Shown: piece by piece, positions 52,481 to 61,496 of the stretch
How positions within the stretch are numbered: the stretch's first letter is position 1
How the letters are laid out: each line of letters starts with the position of its first letter
NCBI GenBank assembly: GCA_041391965.1
Contig: JAWKMZ010000005.1
Coordinates: 62,001 to 126,000 of the forward strand
Origin: JAWKMZ01 sp041391965
Lineage (GTDB): Bacteria; Bacteroidota; Bacteroidia; Flavobacteriales; Flavobacteriaceae
Reading direction: 5' to 3'
DNA length: 64,000 nt
The notes under the pieces: model-generated
The model's database searches: none
What the model saw: the letters and a program-made list of their open reading frames with translations, nothing else
Told to the model about the DNA's origin: nothing
Translations under genes and position numbers: made by a program

Positions 52481-54385
52481 TTATTTTTTTCCTTGCTGTT
52501 TTTGTTTTTCAGCTTGTTCCATCATTTCAGCCATTTTTTGTTGAAAACGGCTTTTCTTTTTAGGTTTCTTTTTGTTTTCCTGAATTTTAGCATGGATTTT
52601 ATCTTCATCAATAATATAGTTTTTAATGACTAACATAATTCCAATAGTAATCAAATTGGATACAAAATAGTACAAACTTAATCCTGATGCGTAGTTGTTA
52701 AAGAAAAACAACATCATTAATGGAGAGAAATAAATCATGTATTTCATCATTTTACCCATATCTGGCATACCTTCTTGCGTAGGTTGTGAGGCTACTTGCT
52801 GTCCTGTGGTCATTCGCATGTAAAAGAAAATAGCGATGGATGCTAATATAGGGAACAAACTCACGTGGTCTCCATAAAATGGGATTTTGAATGGTAGTTT
52901 TGCAATGGTATCATACGATGATAAATCGTCTGCCCAAAGGAAACTTTTTTGCCTTAAATCAAAGGCAGAAGGAAAGAACTGGAATAAGGCATAGAACACA
53001 GGTAATTGCATTAATGCTGGCAAACATCCTGCCATTGGGCTTGCTCCTGCTTTACTGTACAATGCCATGGTTTCTTGTTGCTTTTTGATGGCATTATCTT
53101 TATATTTTGTATTGATTTCGGTAATTTCTGGTTTTAAAACCTTCATCTTTGCTTGCGACAAATAGGATTTGTAGGTTACTGGCGACATGACGATACGCAC
53201 CAAAATGGTCATGACTACAATAGCTAATCCATAAGGAAGGAAGGAGCTCAAAAATCCGAATAAAGGAATGAATACATAACGGTTAATCCATCCAAAAATA
53301 CCCCAACCTAATGGTACGACTTCGTCTAAATTGCGGTCGTAATTGTTTAATATTTTATAGTCTGTTGGACCGTAATACCAATTCATATTGGCTGCTATCT
53401 CGCCACCTTCAATAGCTAAAGGCATTTTACTTTGATAGGATTTGGTAAAAACCGTATCAACATCTTGGTTGTGCACCAGATTTGTAGATTTTAAGTTGGC
53501 ATTTTTAAAGGCCTTATCTGTAAGTAATATGGAGGTAAAGAAATGTTGTTTGAAGGCAACATACGTTACGTCATTAACAGTTTCTTCAGCATCACTACGT
53601 TGGCTGAGGTAGGAATCTTTTCCGCCATCATATTCGTAAATCAATTCGGTGTAACGGTTTTCATACGATACACTTTTGGCATAGCGATAAGCTTTTAGTT
53701 TCCAATCTAAATCAACCGCTTCTGATGTATTAATGACATCACTTAAGCCTTGAGAACGAATGGTAAAATCAAACATATAATCGTTTGGTTTTAACTCATA
53801 ACGGTATTCTAAAAACTTGCTTTCAGAAACTTTTAGTTTCATGGAAACCACTGTATTTTCGCCATTTTTAGTAATGGTTGGTTCAAAATACAGGTCTTGG
53901 GTATTTAAACTTCTGTTATCAGTTGTTTTAAATGATAGGTTAAAAGCCGCATTTCCGTTTTTAATGATATAGACAGGAACGGAATCATAATTAACAAATT
54001 TCTTTAGCTTAACCTCAGTTAGATAGCCTCCTTTGTTGCTAAATTTTAAAGAGAGTAAGTTGGTTTCTACTAACGTTTCTTTATTTGTTGCTGAGGGTAA
54101 AGATGATGCGTAAGCGAAGGCGCCTAATTTGTTTTTTAGACCTTCTAATTTAACTGAGTCAGTTAGGACATCATTAGAGAAATCTTCTTTAGAAGTTACA
54201 AACGTATCTTCTGTTTTTTGAGAGGCTTCTTCAGCTTTTTTATCTGCTTCTACCTGTTCTTGTTTTGCTTTGTCTGCGGCTATTTGTTCAGGTGTTTTTT
54301 TGTTTTGCCAAAGCATAAACAACAATATTCCGAAGATAAGAACGAATCCTATGATGGAATTGAGGTCAAATTTTTTTTCTTCCAT
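52481..54385 (-). CDS. yidC: Membrane protein insertase YidC
   Basis: 634 residues. An N-terminal signal-anchor helix (about 9-25), a large periplasmic beta domain (about 75-350) as in Gram-negative YidC, and a C-terminal five-helix core with PVTYKSYLSQAKMK and SPMAGCLPALMQLPVFYALF. The tail after 590 is rich in Lys and Gln, which helps ribosome binding. YidC inserts and folds inner-membrane proteins with or without SecYEG. It lies downstream of pyrG with a 140-base gap. Confidence 0.97.
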   Translation of the reverse strand: MEEKKFDLNSIIGFVLIFGILLFMLWQNKKTPEQIAADKAKQEQVEADKKAEEASQKTEDTFVTSKEDFSNDVLTDSVKLEGLKNKLGAFAYASSLPSATNKETLVETNLLSLKFSNKGGYLTEVKLKKFVNYDSVPVYIIKNGNAAFNLSFKTTDNRSLNTQDLYFEPTITKNGENTVVSMKLKVSESKFLEYRYELKPNDYMFDFTIRSQGLSDVINTSEAVDLDWKLKAYRYAKSVSYENRYTELIYEYDGGKDSYLSQRSDAEETVNDVTYVAFKQHFFTSILLTDKAFKNANLKSTNLVHNQDVDTVFTKSYQSKMPLAIEGGEIAANMNWYYGPTDYKILNNYDRNLDEVVPLGWGIFGWINRYVFIPLFGFLSSFLPYGLAIVVMTILVRIVMSPVTYKSYLSQAKMKVLKPEITEINTKYKDNAIKKQQETMALYSKAGASPMAGCLPALMQLPVFYALFQFFPSAFDLRQKSFLWADDLSSYDTIAKLPFKIPFYGDHVSLFPILASIAIFFYMRMTTGQQVASQPTQEGMPDMGKMMKYMIYFSPLMMLFFFNNYASGLSLYYFVSNLITIGIMLVIKNYIIDEDKIHAKIQENKKKPKKKSRFQQKMAEMMEQAEKQKQQGKK

Positions 54386-54526
54386 TTATTTAATAATCAA
54401 TTGTCATTGGATTTTTTTTAGGAATCCTTTTTATTTTATTATCTATTTTGATAGTGCTTTGACAAACTCAGTATGACACTTCTTGTTATGACCTAAGCGG
54501 TTTATGGTGTATCAAAAAGCTATCCA

Positions 54527-56170
54527 CTATTCATTTTGTGCCATAGTGACACTCTTTTTATCTTTTTTAAAGTTTAAAGCCGCTTTTACAAATGCCACAA
54601 ATAAAGGATGTGGATTTGCTACTGTACTTTTATATTCAGGATGGTACTGCACACCAACAAACCAGTTGTGTGACGGAATCTCAACGATTTCCACCAAGCC
54701 CGTTTCTGGGTTCAAGCCCGTTGCTATCATGCCTGCCGCTTCTATTTGCTTTTTATAAGCATTGTTAAATTCATATCGATGGCGGTGACGCTCCGCTATG
54801 GTATTGCTTTGATACACTTGCTTTGCAATGCTGTTATCAAGTAGATTACACATCCAAGCACCGAGACGCATGGTGCCACCTTTGTCAGTTACTTCTTTTT
54901 GAGACTCCATTAAATCGATGACAGGATTTGTTGTGTTTTCATTCATCTCTGTCGAGTTGGCCTCTTGTAAACCTAATACATTCCGTGCATACTCAATAAC
55001 TGCCATTTGCATCCCCAAACAAATGCCTAAAAAGGGAATGTTGTGTTCTCTTACATATTTTACCGCTTCTATTTTGCCTTCAATACCACGCTCTCCAAAG
55101 CCAGGAGCTACCAAGACAGCGTGTAAATGACCCAACTTTTTGGCAATATTTTCTTTTTTAAGGTATTCGGAATGAATAGGTTCTACTTTTACTTTAACTT
55201 CATTTTCGGCACCAGCATGAATAAAGGCTTCTAAAATAGATTTGTATGAGTCTTGTAATTCTACATACTTGCCAATAAGCCCAATGATGACTTCCCCTTT
55301 TGGGTTTTTATGACGTTGTAAAAACTGATTCCATTGTGTTAGGTCTGGGAGGTCACTTTGAAGGTCTAACTTTTTGAGGACTACTTTATCTAAGCCTTGT
55401 TGTAACATGAGATTTGGCACGTCATAAATGGTAGAAGCATCGATGGATTGGATGACAGCTTCTTCACGTACATTGCAGAATAATGCCAGTTTGCGACGTA
55501 AGTCTTCAGGCAGTTCGTGCTCAGTACGACATACTAAAACGTCTGCCATCACGCCACTTTCCATTAAGGTTTTTACGCTATGTTGGGTGGGTTTTGTTTT
55601 GAGTTCGCCAGCAGCAGAGAGGTATGGAATTAAAGTCAGGTGAATGACAATGGCATTGTGTTCACCTAAGTCCCACTTGAGTTGACGTACAGCTTCAATG
55701 TATGGCAAGGATTCAATATCACCAACAGTCCCTCCTATTTCGGTAATAACGATGTCAAAGTCACCAGACTTACCAAGAATTTGTATGCGGTGTTTAATTT
55801 CGTCGGTGATATGTGGAATAACTTGAACGGTTTTACCTAAAAACTCGCCACGACGTTCTTTTTCAATCACACTTTGATAGATGCGCCCTGTTGTCACGTT
55901 ATTGGACTGACTGGTTGGGACGTTAAGAAACCGCTCGTAATGACCAAGGTCTAAATCGGTTTCGGCACCATCATCGGTGACATAACATTCGCCATGTTCG
56001 TAAGGGTTGAGCGTACCTGGGTCGACATTAATATAAGGGTCGAGTTTTTGAATGGTAGTTCTGTAACCTTGTGCTTGGAGGAGTTTTGCTAAAGAGGCTG
56101 CAATAATTCCTTTACCCAATGAGGATGTTACACCTCCAGTTACAAATATGTATTTTGTAGTTGTTGTCAT
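54527..56170 (-). CDS. pyrG: CTP synthase
   Basis: 547 residues. The synthetase domain opens KYIFVTGGVTSSLGKG, then QKLDPYINVDPGTLNPYEHGE (key DPYLNVDPGTM-like), and the glutaminase domain has GICLGMQ with the nucleophile cysteine near 380 and late His/Glu in YHPEY. It makes CTP from UTP with glutamine nitrogen and ATP. A C-terminal extension of about ten charged residues (KKDKKSVTMAQNE) is lineage-typical. CTP also feeds the CMP-nonulosonate step at 2.8 kb. Confidence 0.98.
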   Translation of the reverse strand: MTTTTKYIFVTGGVTSSLGKGIIAASLAKLLQAQGYRTTIQKLDPYINVDPGTLNPYEHGECYVTDDGAETDLDLGHYERFLNVPTSQSNNVTTGRIYQSVIEKERRGEFLGKTVQVIPHITDEIKHRIQILGKSGDFDIVITEIGGTVGDIESLPYIEAVRQLKWDLGEHNAIVIHLTLIPYLSAAGELKTKPTQHSVKTLMESGVMADVLVCRTEHELPEDLRRKLALFCNVREEAVIQSIDASTIYDVPNLMLQQGLDKVVLKKLDLQSDLPDLTQWNQFLQRHKNPKGEVIIGLIGKYVELQDSYKSILEAFIHAGAENEVKVKVEPIHSEYLKKENIAKKLGHLHAVLVAPGFGERGIEGKIEAVKYVREHNIPFLGICLGMQMAVIEYARNVLGLQEANSTEMNENTTNPVIDLMESQKEVTDKGGTMRLGAWMCNLLDNSIAKQVYQSNTIAERHRHRYEFNNAYKKQIEAAGMIATGLNPETGLVEIVEIPSHNWFVGVQYHPEYKSTVANPHPLFVAFVKAALNFKKDKKSVTMAQNE

Positions 56171-56190
56171 GTTGCGTTGTTAAACGCAGG

Positions 56191-56198
56191 CAAATTTA
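56191..56198 (-). promoter_or_regulatory. Putative -7 element of pyrG
   Basis: TAAATTTG on the minus strand (56198-56191) matches TAnnTTTG and sits 20 bases ahead of the pyrG ATG. No convincing -33 box. Confidence 0.6.
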
Positions 56199-56604
56199 CA
56201 AAATTTAAATAGTTAATATGGCATCCTTTTTTAGTTATTTGTTTAGGGTGAACAATGGATAATAAATAATGAATAATGAATGATTTTTCTGACTAAAAAT
56301 GGAGTTTATACTATTCCTAAAAATTGAAACAGACTTGAATCTGGGAAATCGGAATTTTTCAATCTGTTTGCTTAACTGAATAAAGTAATTGTGGAAGTAA
56401 GACTGAAAAGTAAAAAATAAATACTGTGGGTAACACCATTTATAATTCATTGTTTCTGATTTTCTGCCAAAAATCCTCACTCTTTTATTATCTTAGTTTT
56501 TAATCTGAAAAACCTTGAGCCTGCCTGCCAGCAAGTCAGGGATTTTCAAACAACGGAATCATAGACAAAACCGTTACCCTACGTTAAAAATTAATGATAA
56601 GAAC
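56199..56604. other. Intergenic region with a REP-like palindrome
   Basis: About 400 bases without a supported gene. Near 56517-56541 the sequence CCTGCCTGCCAGCAAGTCAGG is an imperfect palindrome of the kind repeated in many flavobacterial genomes. The rest is AT-rich with no clear structure. Confidence 0.5.
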
Positions 56605-57108
56605 ATGAGCTTAGAAACTATTTATTATATTTCATCTATCATTGGAACGATAGCAATTGTGCTTTCGATTGTTATCCTTGTTAGAGACTTACGTCAAAAT
56701 ACAAAGGCTTTGAAATCCACCATGGCTCGAGAAGCTGGGAATGGAATACAATCGTGGTATTTAGCAATTGGCAATAATCCAGAATCATCTAAGATCTGGA
56801 TCAATGGTATGGCGAATCCTAATAGTTTATCACAAGAACAATTACTTCAGTTTTTTTTTCTTTGTCAATCAGTGTTTTGGGCTTTTCAAACAAATTATTA
56901 TTTGAGTAAAGAAGGAGCTCTTGACTCTCAAATTGAATCTTCAATAACAAATATTGTGTTAAACGTTATTGAACAACCTGGGTTTCATCTTTATTGGGAA
57001 CAAAGACAAGATTTATTTTTTCCCGAATTTAGAGAATATATTGAAGAAATCTTTACCCAAAAACCTTCAAAGGCCAGTGTGGTGTATAAAGCTGTTCAGA
57101 AAGATTAA
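56605..57108 (+). CDS. Hypothetical single-pass membrane protein
   Basis: 167 residues from the ATG at 56605. One N-terminal membrane helix (about 6-24, YYISSIIGTIAIVLSIVIL) is followed by VRDLRQNTKALKSTMAREAG, a motif (RQNT-AL) I recognise from a large set of uncharacterised one-helix proteins in many bacteria. The remainder is helical with several Trp and Phe. An ATG 30 codons earlier would translate the REP-like palindrome into an unlikely basic leader, so I reject it. Function unknown. Confidence 0.75.
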   Translation: MSLETIYYISSIIGTIAIVLSIVILVRDLRQNTKALKSTMAREAGNGIQSWYLAIGNNPESSKIWINGMANPNSLSQEQLLQFFFLCQSVFWAFQTNYYLSKEGALDSQIESSITNIVLNVIEQPGFHLYWEQRQDLFFPEFREYIEEIFTQKPSKASVVYKAVQKD

Positions 57109-57761
57109 TAAAAACCAAACACAACAACACTAATTTTAAGTAACTAAAACAATGATATTAAAATCAAAAAAATGCAGAGTTTAATAGAAAGAACTCAAAT
57201 AAACATTAACTAAGCCGAAAAATTTAGTTCACTTTCAAACGAAAACTGAATTGGAATGCTGAAAAAACCGTTGAGCGTTTTAGAATGTTTTGAACATTTT
57301 AAATTTATATGGCCATTTTACATCATAGAAAATTTTAAATATTTTAGACACATCCAAGAAATTTGATTTGAACAAAACTAAAACTGTAATAAGCATCACA
57401 AATTTTATTAAATAGAACATTGGAGATACATTTAAAACTGTGATATATCATGATGGATAACATTTAGAATAAGGAAAAAACAATAAAAGCGCTTTTTAAA
57501 ATGATTGATGCTATTGAAAAGCAGACCAAAGAAGCTGTTTTAAAAGCTATAGACCAAGAGTTTGATTCAAGTTTTTAAAATAATGTTGAAAATGACTTGC
57601 CAACGATGAGTTATAAATAATTACAAAATATCAGTCACTTTTAAGACATACTCAAAGCACAAAAAGATAAAACTATTACAATTTTTCAATTTAATTATTT
57701 GTAACTTTAAAACCAAGCTTCAAAAACATTCTGCAATTTATTATAAATAAACTTTTTAAAA
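57109..57761. other. Gene-free AT-rich gap with a possible coding remnant
   Basis: About 650 bases with no complete gene. A short frame from about 57468 to 57578 (ending MIDAIEKQTKEAVLKAIDQE then a stop) has a helical, coding-like composition but is preceded by a stop and has no credible start signal. It could be the tail of a decayed gene. Nothing else was recognised. Confidence 0.4.
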
Positions 57762-58193
57762 ATGAATCATAAAATAATAAAACTTTTTTTAAGATTTGCC
57801 ATTGCTATTGGATTTTTATCTGCAGTGGCAGATAGGTTCGGAATTTGGAGCAAAGAAATAGCTGTTTGGGGAAATTGGCATAATTTTTTAGAATATACAC
57901 AACTCATCAATCCTTGGGTTCCTAATGCGCTCATCCCAACTATAGGTATTATTGCAACGGCTGCCGAAATTGGATTTGCTGTTTTTCTTATCATCGGATT
58001 TAAAACGGAGTTCTTTGCTAAACTAAGCGGAATATTATTGCTTTTATTCGCCCTATCAATGACCTTTTCTGTAGGAATAAAAGCAGCTTTTGACTATTCT
58101 GTTTTTAGTGCGTCGGCTGCTGCGTTTGCTTTGAGTTTAATGAAAGAAAAGCATTATGAACTGGATCAGATTCTTTTTAAAACCAACAAATAA
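57762..58193 (+). CDS. DoxX-family small membrane protein
   Basis: 143 residues with four hydrophobic helices (about 8-25, 58-80, 86-103 and 110-128). The family is involved in quinol or redox-linked membrane functions in some bacteria, but most members are unassigned. R-x-A-x-GF near the N-terminus and the AAEIGFAVFLIIGF helix suit the DoxX pattern. Monocistronic; function not inferable. Confidence 0.75.
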   Translation: MNHKIIKLFLRFAIAIGFLSAVADRFGIWSKEIAVWGNWHNFLEYTQLINPWVPNALIPTIGIIATAAEIGFAVFLIIGFKTEFFAKLSGILLLLFALSMTFSVGIKAAFDYSVFSASAAAFALSLMKEKHYELDQILFKTNK

Positions 58194-58316
58194 AAACTGT
58201 TTTTATAACATTAATAACTTCATCTTTTTGCAATAATTGACACTTCTTTTACATTTTTTTGACATGATTCCTTTTTAGTTCATTTAGTTTTACCAATCAA
58301 ATTAAATTGAAATCTT

Positions 58317-58886
58317 ATGAAAAAATGGACGACACTTTTGGTACTTCTAATATCTTCAACTGTTTTATACAGTCAAGATGAAGCGCAATTATATGTATTA
58401 GAAACACCAACTACTTGGAAAACTGAACTATTCACATTCCCAATTGGTTTTGCTCAGGACATAGCTTATGAAGGCTTTGAAGATGCACGATTTCCTGAAG
58501 GATGGAATAAAGAAAATAATCTTAATTTTTGGTCTTATGTTTTTGCTTGGAGCATCAATAGTAATAAAGAATTGACTGAAAATGAATTGGAAACCAATTT
58601 ACAACTTTATTTTGATGGTTTAATGAATGCTAAAGGATGTACAACAGCTTTATTTGTAAAAAAAATTAATTCGGTCGGAGTCTCAAAATTTATAGGTAAA
58701 ATCAAAACAACAGATGCTTTCTTTACCAAAAAGCCATTGACGTTTAACGTTGTTGTAGATACTTACTACTGCCAACTTCAAAAAAAGCTAATTCTTATTT
58801 TTAGATTTTCGCCCAAAGCATTTGAAAGCAGTGTTTGGAACACTTTAAAAGAAGCAAAACTTAGAGCCGATAGTTGTAAAAGTTAG
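58317..58886 (+). CDS. Secreted hypothetical protein
   Basis: 189 residues with a signal peptide (about 1-19, ending VLYSQ). The mature part is Trp- and Phe-rich (LETPTTWKTELFTFPIGFA, NNLNFWSYVFAWS) and has two cysteines in the second half (KGCTTALFV and YYCQLQ) plus one near the end, so a disulfide is possible. I do not recognise a domain. It converges on the DUF3820 gene. Confidence 0.75.
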   Translation: MKKWTTLLVLLISSTVLYSQDEAQLYVLETPTTWKTELFTFPIGFAQDIAYEGFEDARFPEGWNKENNLNFWSYVFAWSINSNKELTENELETNLQLYFDGLMNAKGCTTALFVKKINSVGVSKFIGKIKTTDAFFTKKPLTFNVVVDTYYCQLQKKLILIFRFSPKAFESSVWNTLKEAKLRADSCKS

Positions 58887-58890
58887 CTTA

Positions 58891-59139
58891 TTATAAATTA
58901 GGATATTGCTTTTTAATAGTGTGTATCAATGCTTCCAAACCATTGAGCTTTAATTCATACACTGTTTGCAACATTTCGCCCAATGTCCCTTTTGGAAAGC
59001 CTTTGGTATGGTACCAAACAATATAATATTCAGGTAAATCAATAAGGTATCTCCCTTCATATTTTCCAAAAGGCATTTTGGTGTGTGCTAATTTGATGAG
59101 AAAGTTTTTATCTGGTTGTTGCTGCATTAGCCTTTCCAA
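58891..59139 (-). CDS. DUF3820 family protein
   Basis: 82 residues. TKMPFGKYEGRYLIDLPEYYIVW is the DUF3820 core (key MPFGKYxGxxLxDLPxxYLxW), followed by FPKGTLGEMLQ. Family members are small putative nucleic-acid-associated or virulence-regulated proteins of uncertain role. The start lies inside the end of the OsmC gene (13-base overlap), so it is translated with it. Confidence 0.9.
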   Translation of the reverse strand: MERLMQQQPDKNFLIKLAHTKMPFGKYEGRYLIDLPEYYIVWYHTKGFPKGTLGEMLQTVYELKLNGLEALIHTIKKQYPNL

Positions 59140-59531
59140 ATAAAAGTGAAGTCTTTTTCAATATCAGGATGTAAGCTATAGAAAACGGGACAAGTATAAG
59201 CAACACGTTCTAATATAGCTCTTGTTTTTTTATCAGCTTCAAAAGGAAATTCCAACGTAATCTCTATGCGTGAAATGCGTCTTGGATTGGCAGCCATAAT
59301 TTTATTGATATGTGCTGTCGTTCCTGTCATATCCACATCCATATCGCGTGCTTTAATGCCCATAACGGTAATCATACAACTTGCCAATCCTGTAGCAACC
59401 GTATCTGTTGGAGAGAAGGCTTCTCCTTTGCCATTATTATCTAAAGGTGCATCTGTAATAAAGTTGTTTCCAGATTTTAAATGAGTTGATTTGGTTCTTA
59501 AGTTGCCTAAATATTCTACTTTTGAAGTCAT
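59127..59531 (-). CDS. OsmC-family peroxide reductase-like protein
   Basis: 134 residues. Two redox cysteines typical of OsmC/Ohr: LASCMITVMG near 53 and AYTCPVF near 114. An opening glycine-rich strand (GKGEAFSPTDTVATGLASC) is also conserved. The family reduces organic hydroperoxides using thiols. It overlaps the preceding LysM gene by four bases (ATGA) and DUF3820 by 13. Confidence 0.92.
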   Translation of the reverse strand: MTSKVEYLGNLRTKSTHLKSGNNFITDAPLDNNGKGEAFSPTDTVATGLASCMITVMGIKARDMDVDMTGTTAHINKIMAANPRRISRIEITLEFPFEADKKTRAILERVAYTCPVFYSLHPDIEKDFTFIWKG

Positions 59532-61444
59532 AGTTTAGATTCTTCGATAATTAAATCTTGATTATAATTAACAATATACACAGCTTCATTATAATAACCT
59601 CCAAACAATTTTTTAGCGTATCTAAATTTATTTTCGGTATATTCTGTTTCTACATCATTGGAAGATGCGTCATATAAATTGTCATTAGAAGCTAAACGCA
59701 ACAAGACGTCTAACATTAAGTCAAAGCCTCTAACTGCAAATTTATTAGGCTCTACACCATATATTTTTTTATAGTTCTTAACAAAACTATCGGGTTGATC
59801 TGAATTATATATCTTATTGACCGAAGGATAATGCAATTTTAGGTTTGCTAAATGATAGTTGGAGACATTAACTCCATCAAAAGCATTGGTTTTATTGGTT
59901 GTTACCAAAATAATTTCGTGGTCTTTGTCAATCAATCCATTAAGCATGCTGGTAACGTTAGAAACTAATGCTTCATTTGCTGTTTCTAAAAACACATAGT
60001 TTTTACCTGCTCTAAAAACATCTTGCAAATCGGTTGTTAAAATATAATAGGCATCTTTTCCCGTTTTTTTATTGGTTCTGGAAAAAACTTGCTTCGCTGC
60101 TGGAAATTCAGACTTTAGTCGGTTACTGACATTTTTATTGGAAAGGTCTGCAATAACAACAACATTGCGTTTTAATGAATCTGCCTTGACGTATTGAATG
60201 ATTGATGTTTCCATCAGTGCATCTGAAGGAATGGTTTGAAATACATTAGCATATAAATTTTCAGGCTCTGTTATTGGCGAAAGCATTGGCACATTGTCCC
60301 GTTTTAACTGTGACGCTACCCTATCAAAATGTTTTGGCATTAATGGTCCAATAATGGCATCATAGTCAGAAAAATCATTATCATCTAATATTTTAGAGAT
60401 TTCTGAAGATTGGTCTTGGGTATCAAATACTTTAAGATTGACTGATATGCCGAGACGTTTTGCAGAATCTAAAGCCATTAACACTCCCGATTGAAAATCT
60501 AAAGAAACTGATAGTTTTTTGTTGGTTCTCATCAAATCTTTAGTTTCCTCAATAGAGTCGGTATCTATTTTTTGCAATTGAAAAGGCAACATAACTGCAA
60601 TACGCTTGGTTTTTAAATTCTCCAATTTTTTGGTAAGGTTCGTAGTTTCAACATCGCCTTCGGCCATTCCTACTTTTACATCAAATGGTACTTTTAAAAC
60701 CATACCTTCTTTTAAACCTTCGTCTTTTAATTCCGGATTTAAAGTCTCTAACTGCTCTTGTGTCAACCCTAATTTTACTTTTAAACGATAAAAGCCTTCT
60801 TTGGGTAATACGGTGTAGTAGTTATAATTAGCATCCACTGGTTTTTCTTCAGTAGTTTCAATGTTTGGAACATTAATCTCATCACCAGGTTGCAAAACTT
60901 CATTCATGTTTGGATTAAGCGTTTGCAATTCGTCAACGGTAATTCCAAATTTATAAGCTACACGCCATTTACCTTCTTTTGGTAAAACTTTGTAGGTTTT
61001 GATGGTATTGGTTGGCGATACTTTAGAGATGATTGTTTTATAGCGTGGAATTCTAATTTTATCCCCTTTTTTAAGATTTTCAGAGTAGAGCTGTTTGTTG
61101 CTTTTTTTGATGTCTTCAATCTCAATATTGTATGCTTTGGCAATACTGTAGAGCGTTTCTTTGCGTTTAACTTTATGTGTTTTATATTCAATTAATTCTT
61201 TAGTGGTAGATGATTCGCCATTTTCAGAAACCTTTGAAATAGGAATGATTAAAACTGTATTGGGTGTTAATTTCTTTTTAGCATCCGGATTTAAGGCATA
61301 AATATCAAAAGGAGTTACTAAATATTGTTTTGCAATACTTTCAACGGTTTCGCCTTGTTTAACTGTATGTTTTTTAAACTTTTGAGCTTGTGCAGCTAAG
61401 CTAAAAGATAATGTTATGATGATGATTAAAAAGAGTTTTTTCAT
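59528..61444 (-). CDS. LysM-repeat protein fused to a periplasmic-binding (type 1) domain
   Basis: 638 residues with a signal peptide (about 1-20, ending AAQAQ). Four LysM-like units follow at about 22-68, 90-136, 150-193 and 205-255 (HTVKQGETVESIAKQY, HKVKRKETLYSIAKAY and weaker copies), which bind peptidoglycan. From about 275 to the end there is a Leu/Ile/Val-binding-type fold (RIAVMLPFQL, VSLDFQSGVLMALDSAKRLG, YDAIIGPLMPKHF), as in amino-acid receptors. It is probably a periplasmic sensor or scaffold tethered to the wall, not a transporter subunit: no ABC genes adjoin. It leads the OsmC/DUF3820 group. Confidence 0.9.
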   Translation of the reverse strand: MKKLFLIIIITLSFSLAAQAQKFKKHTVKQGETVESIAKQYLVTPFDIYALNPDAKKKLTPNTVLIIPISKVSENGESSTTKELIEYKTHKVKRKETLYSIAKAYNIEIEDIKKSNKQLYSENLKKGDKIRIPRYKTIISKVSPTNTIKTYKVLPKEGKWRVAYKFGITVDELQTLNPNMNEVLQPGDEINVPNIETTEEKPVDANYNYYTVLPKEGFYRLKVKLGLTQEQLETLNPELKDEGLKEGMVLKVPFDVKVGMAEGDVETTNLTKKLENLKTKRIAVMLPFQLQKIDTDSIEETKDLMRTNKKLSVSLDFQSGVLMALDSAKRLGISVNLKVFDTQDQSSEISKILDDNDFSDYDAIIGPLMPKHFDRVASQLKRDNVPMLSPITEPENLYANVFQTIPSDALMETSIIQYVKADSLKRNVVVIADLSNKNVSNRLKSEFPAAKQVFSRTNKKTGKDAYYILTTDLQDVFRAGKNYVFLETANEALVSNVTSMLNGLIDKDHEIILVTTNKTNAFDGVNVSNYHLANLKLHYPSVNKIYNSDQPDSFVKNYKKIYGVEPNKFAVRGFDLMLDVLLRLASNDNLYDASSNDVETEYTENKFRYAKKLFGGYYNEAVYIVNYNQDLIIEESKL

Positions 61445-61496
61445 TTGCTTTTTGTTGTTAATTCACTGTCAACTGCGACTGACAACTGCTGACTTT
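61445..61496. repeat. GTCAACTGC-type short repeat between guaA and the LysM gene
   Basis: The gap holds CTGTCAACTGCGACTGACAAC, where TGTCA and TGACA-type halves could pair. It resembles the short degenerate intergenic repeats common in flavobacteria and may serve as a weak terminator for guaA. Confidence 0.45.

Noticed and set aside
56235..56480. 81-codon minus-strand frame between pyrG and the hypothetical gene
   Set aside because: Phe/Ser/Tyr-rich, no domain, no promoter and low-complexity AT-rich DNA; looks like chance.
56515..56604. Upstream ATG adding 30 residues to the 56605 hypothetical protein
   Set aside because: The extension translates a REP-like palindrome and precedes the membrane helix by a basic unlikely leader.
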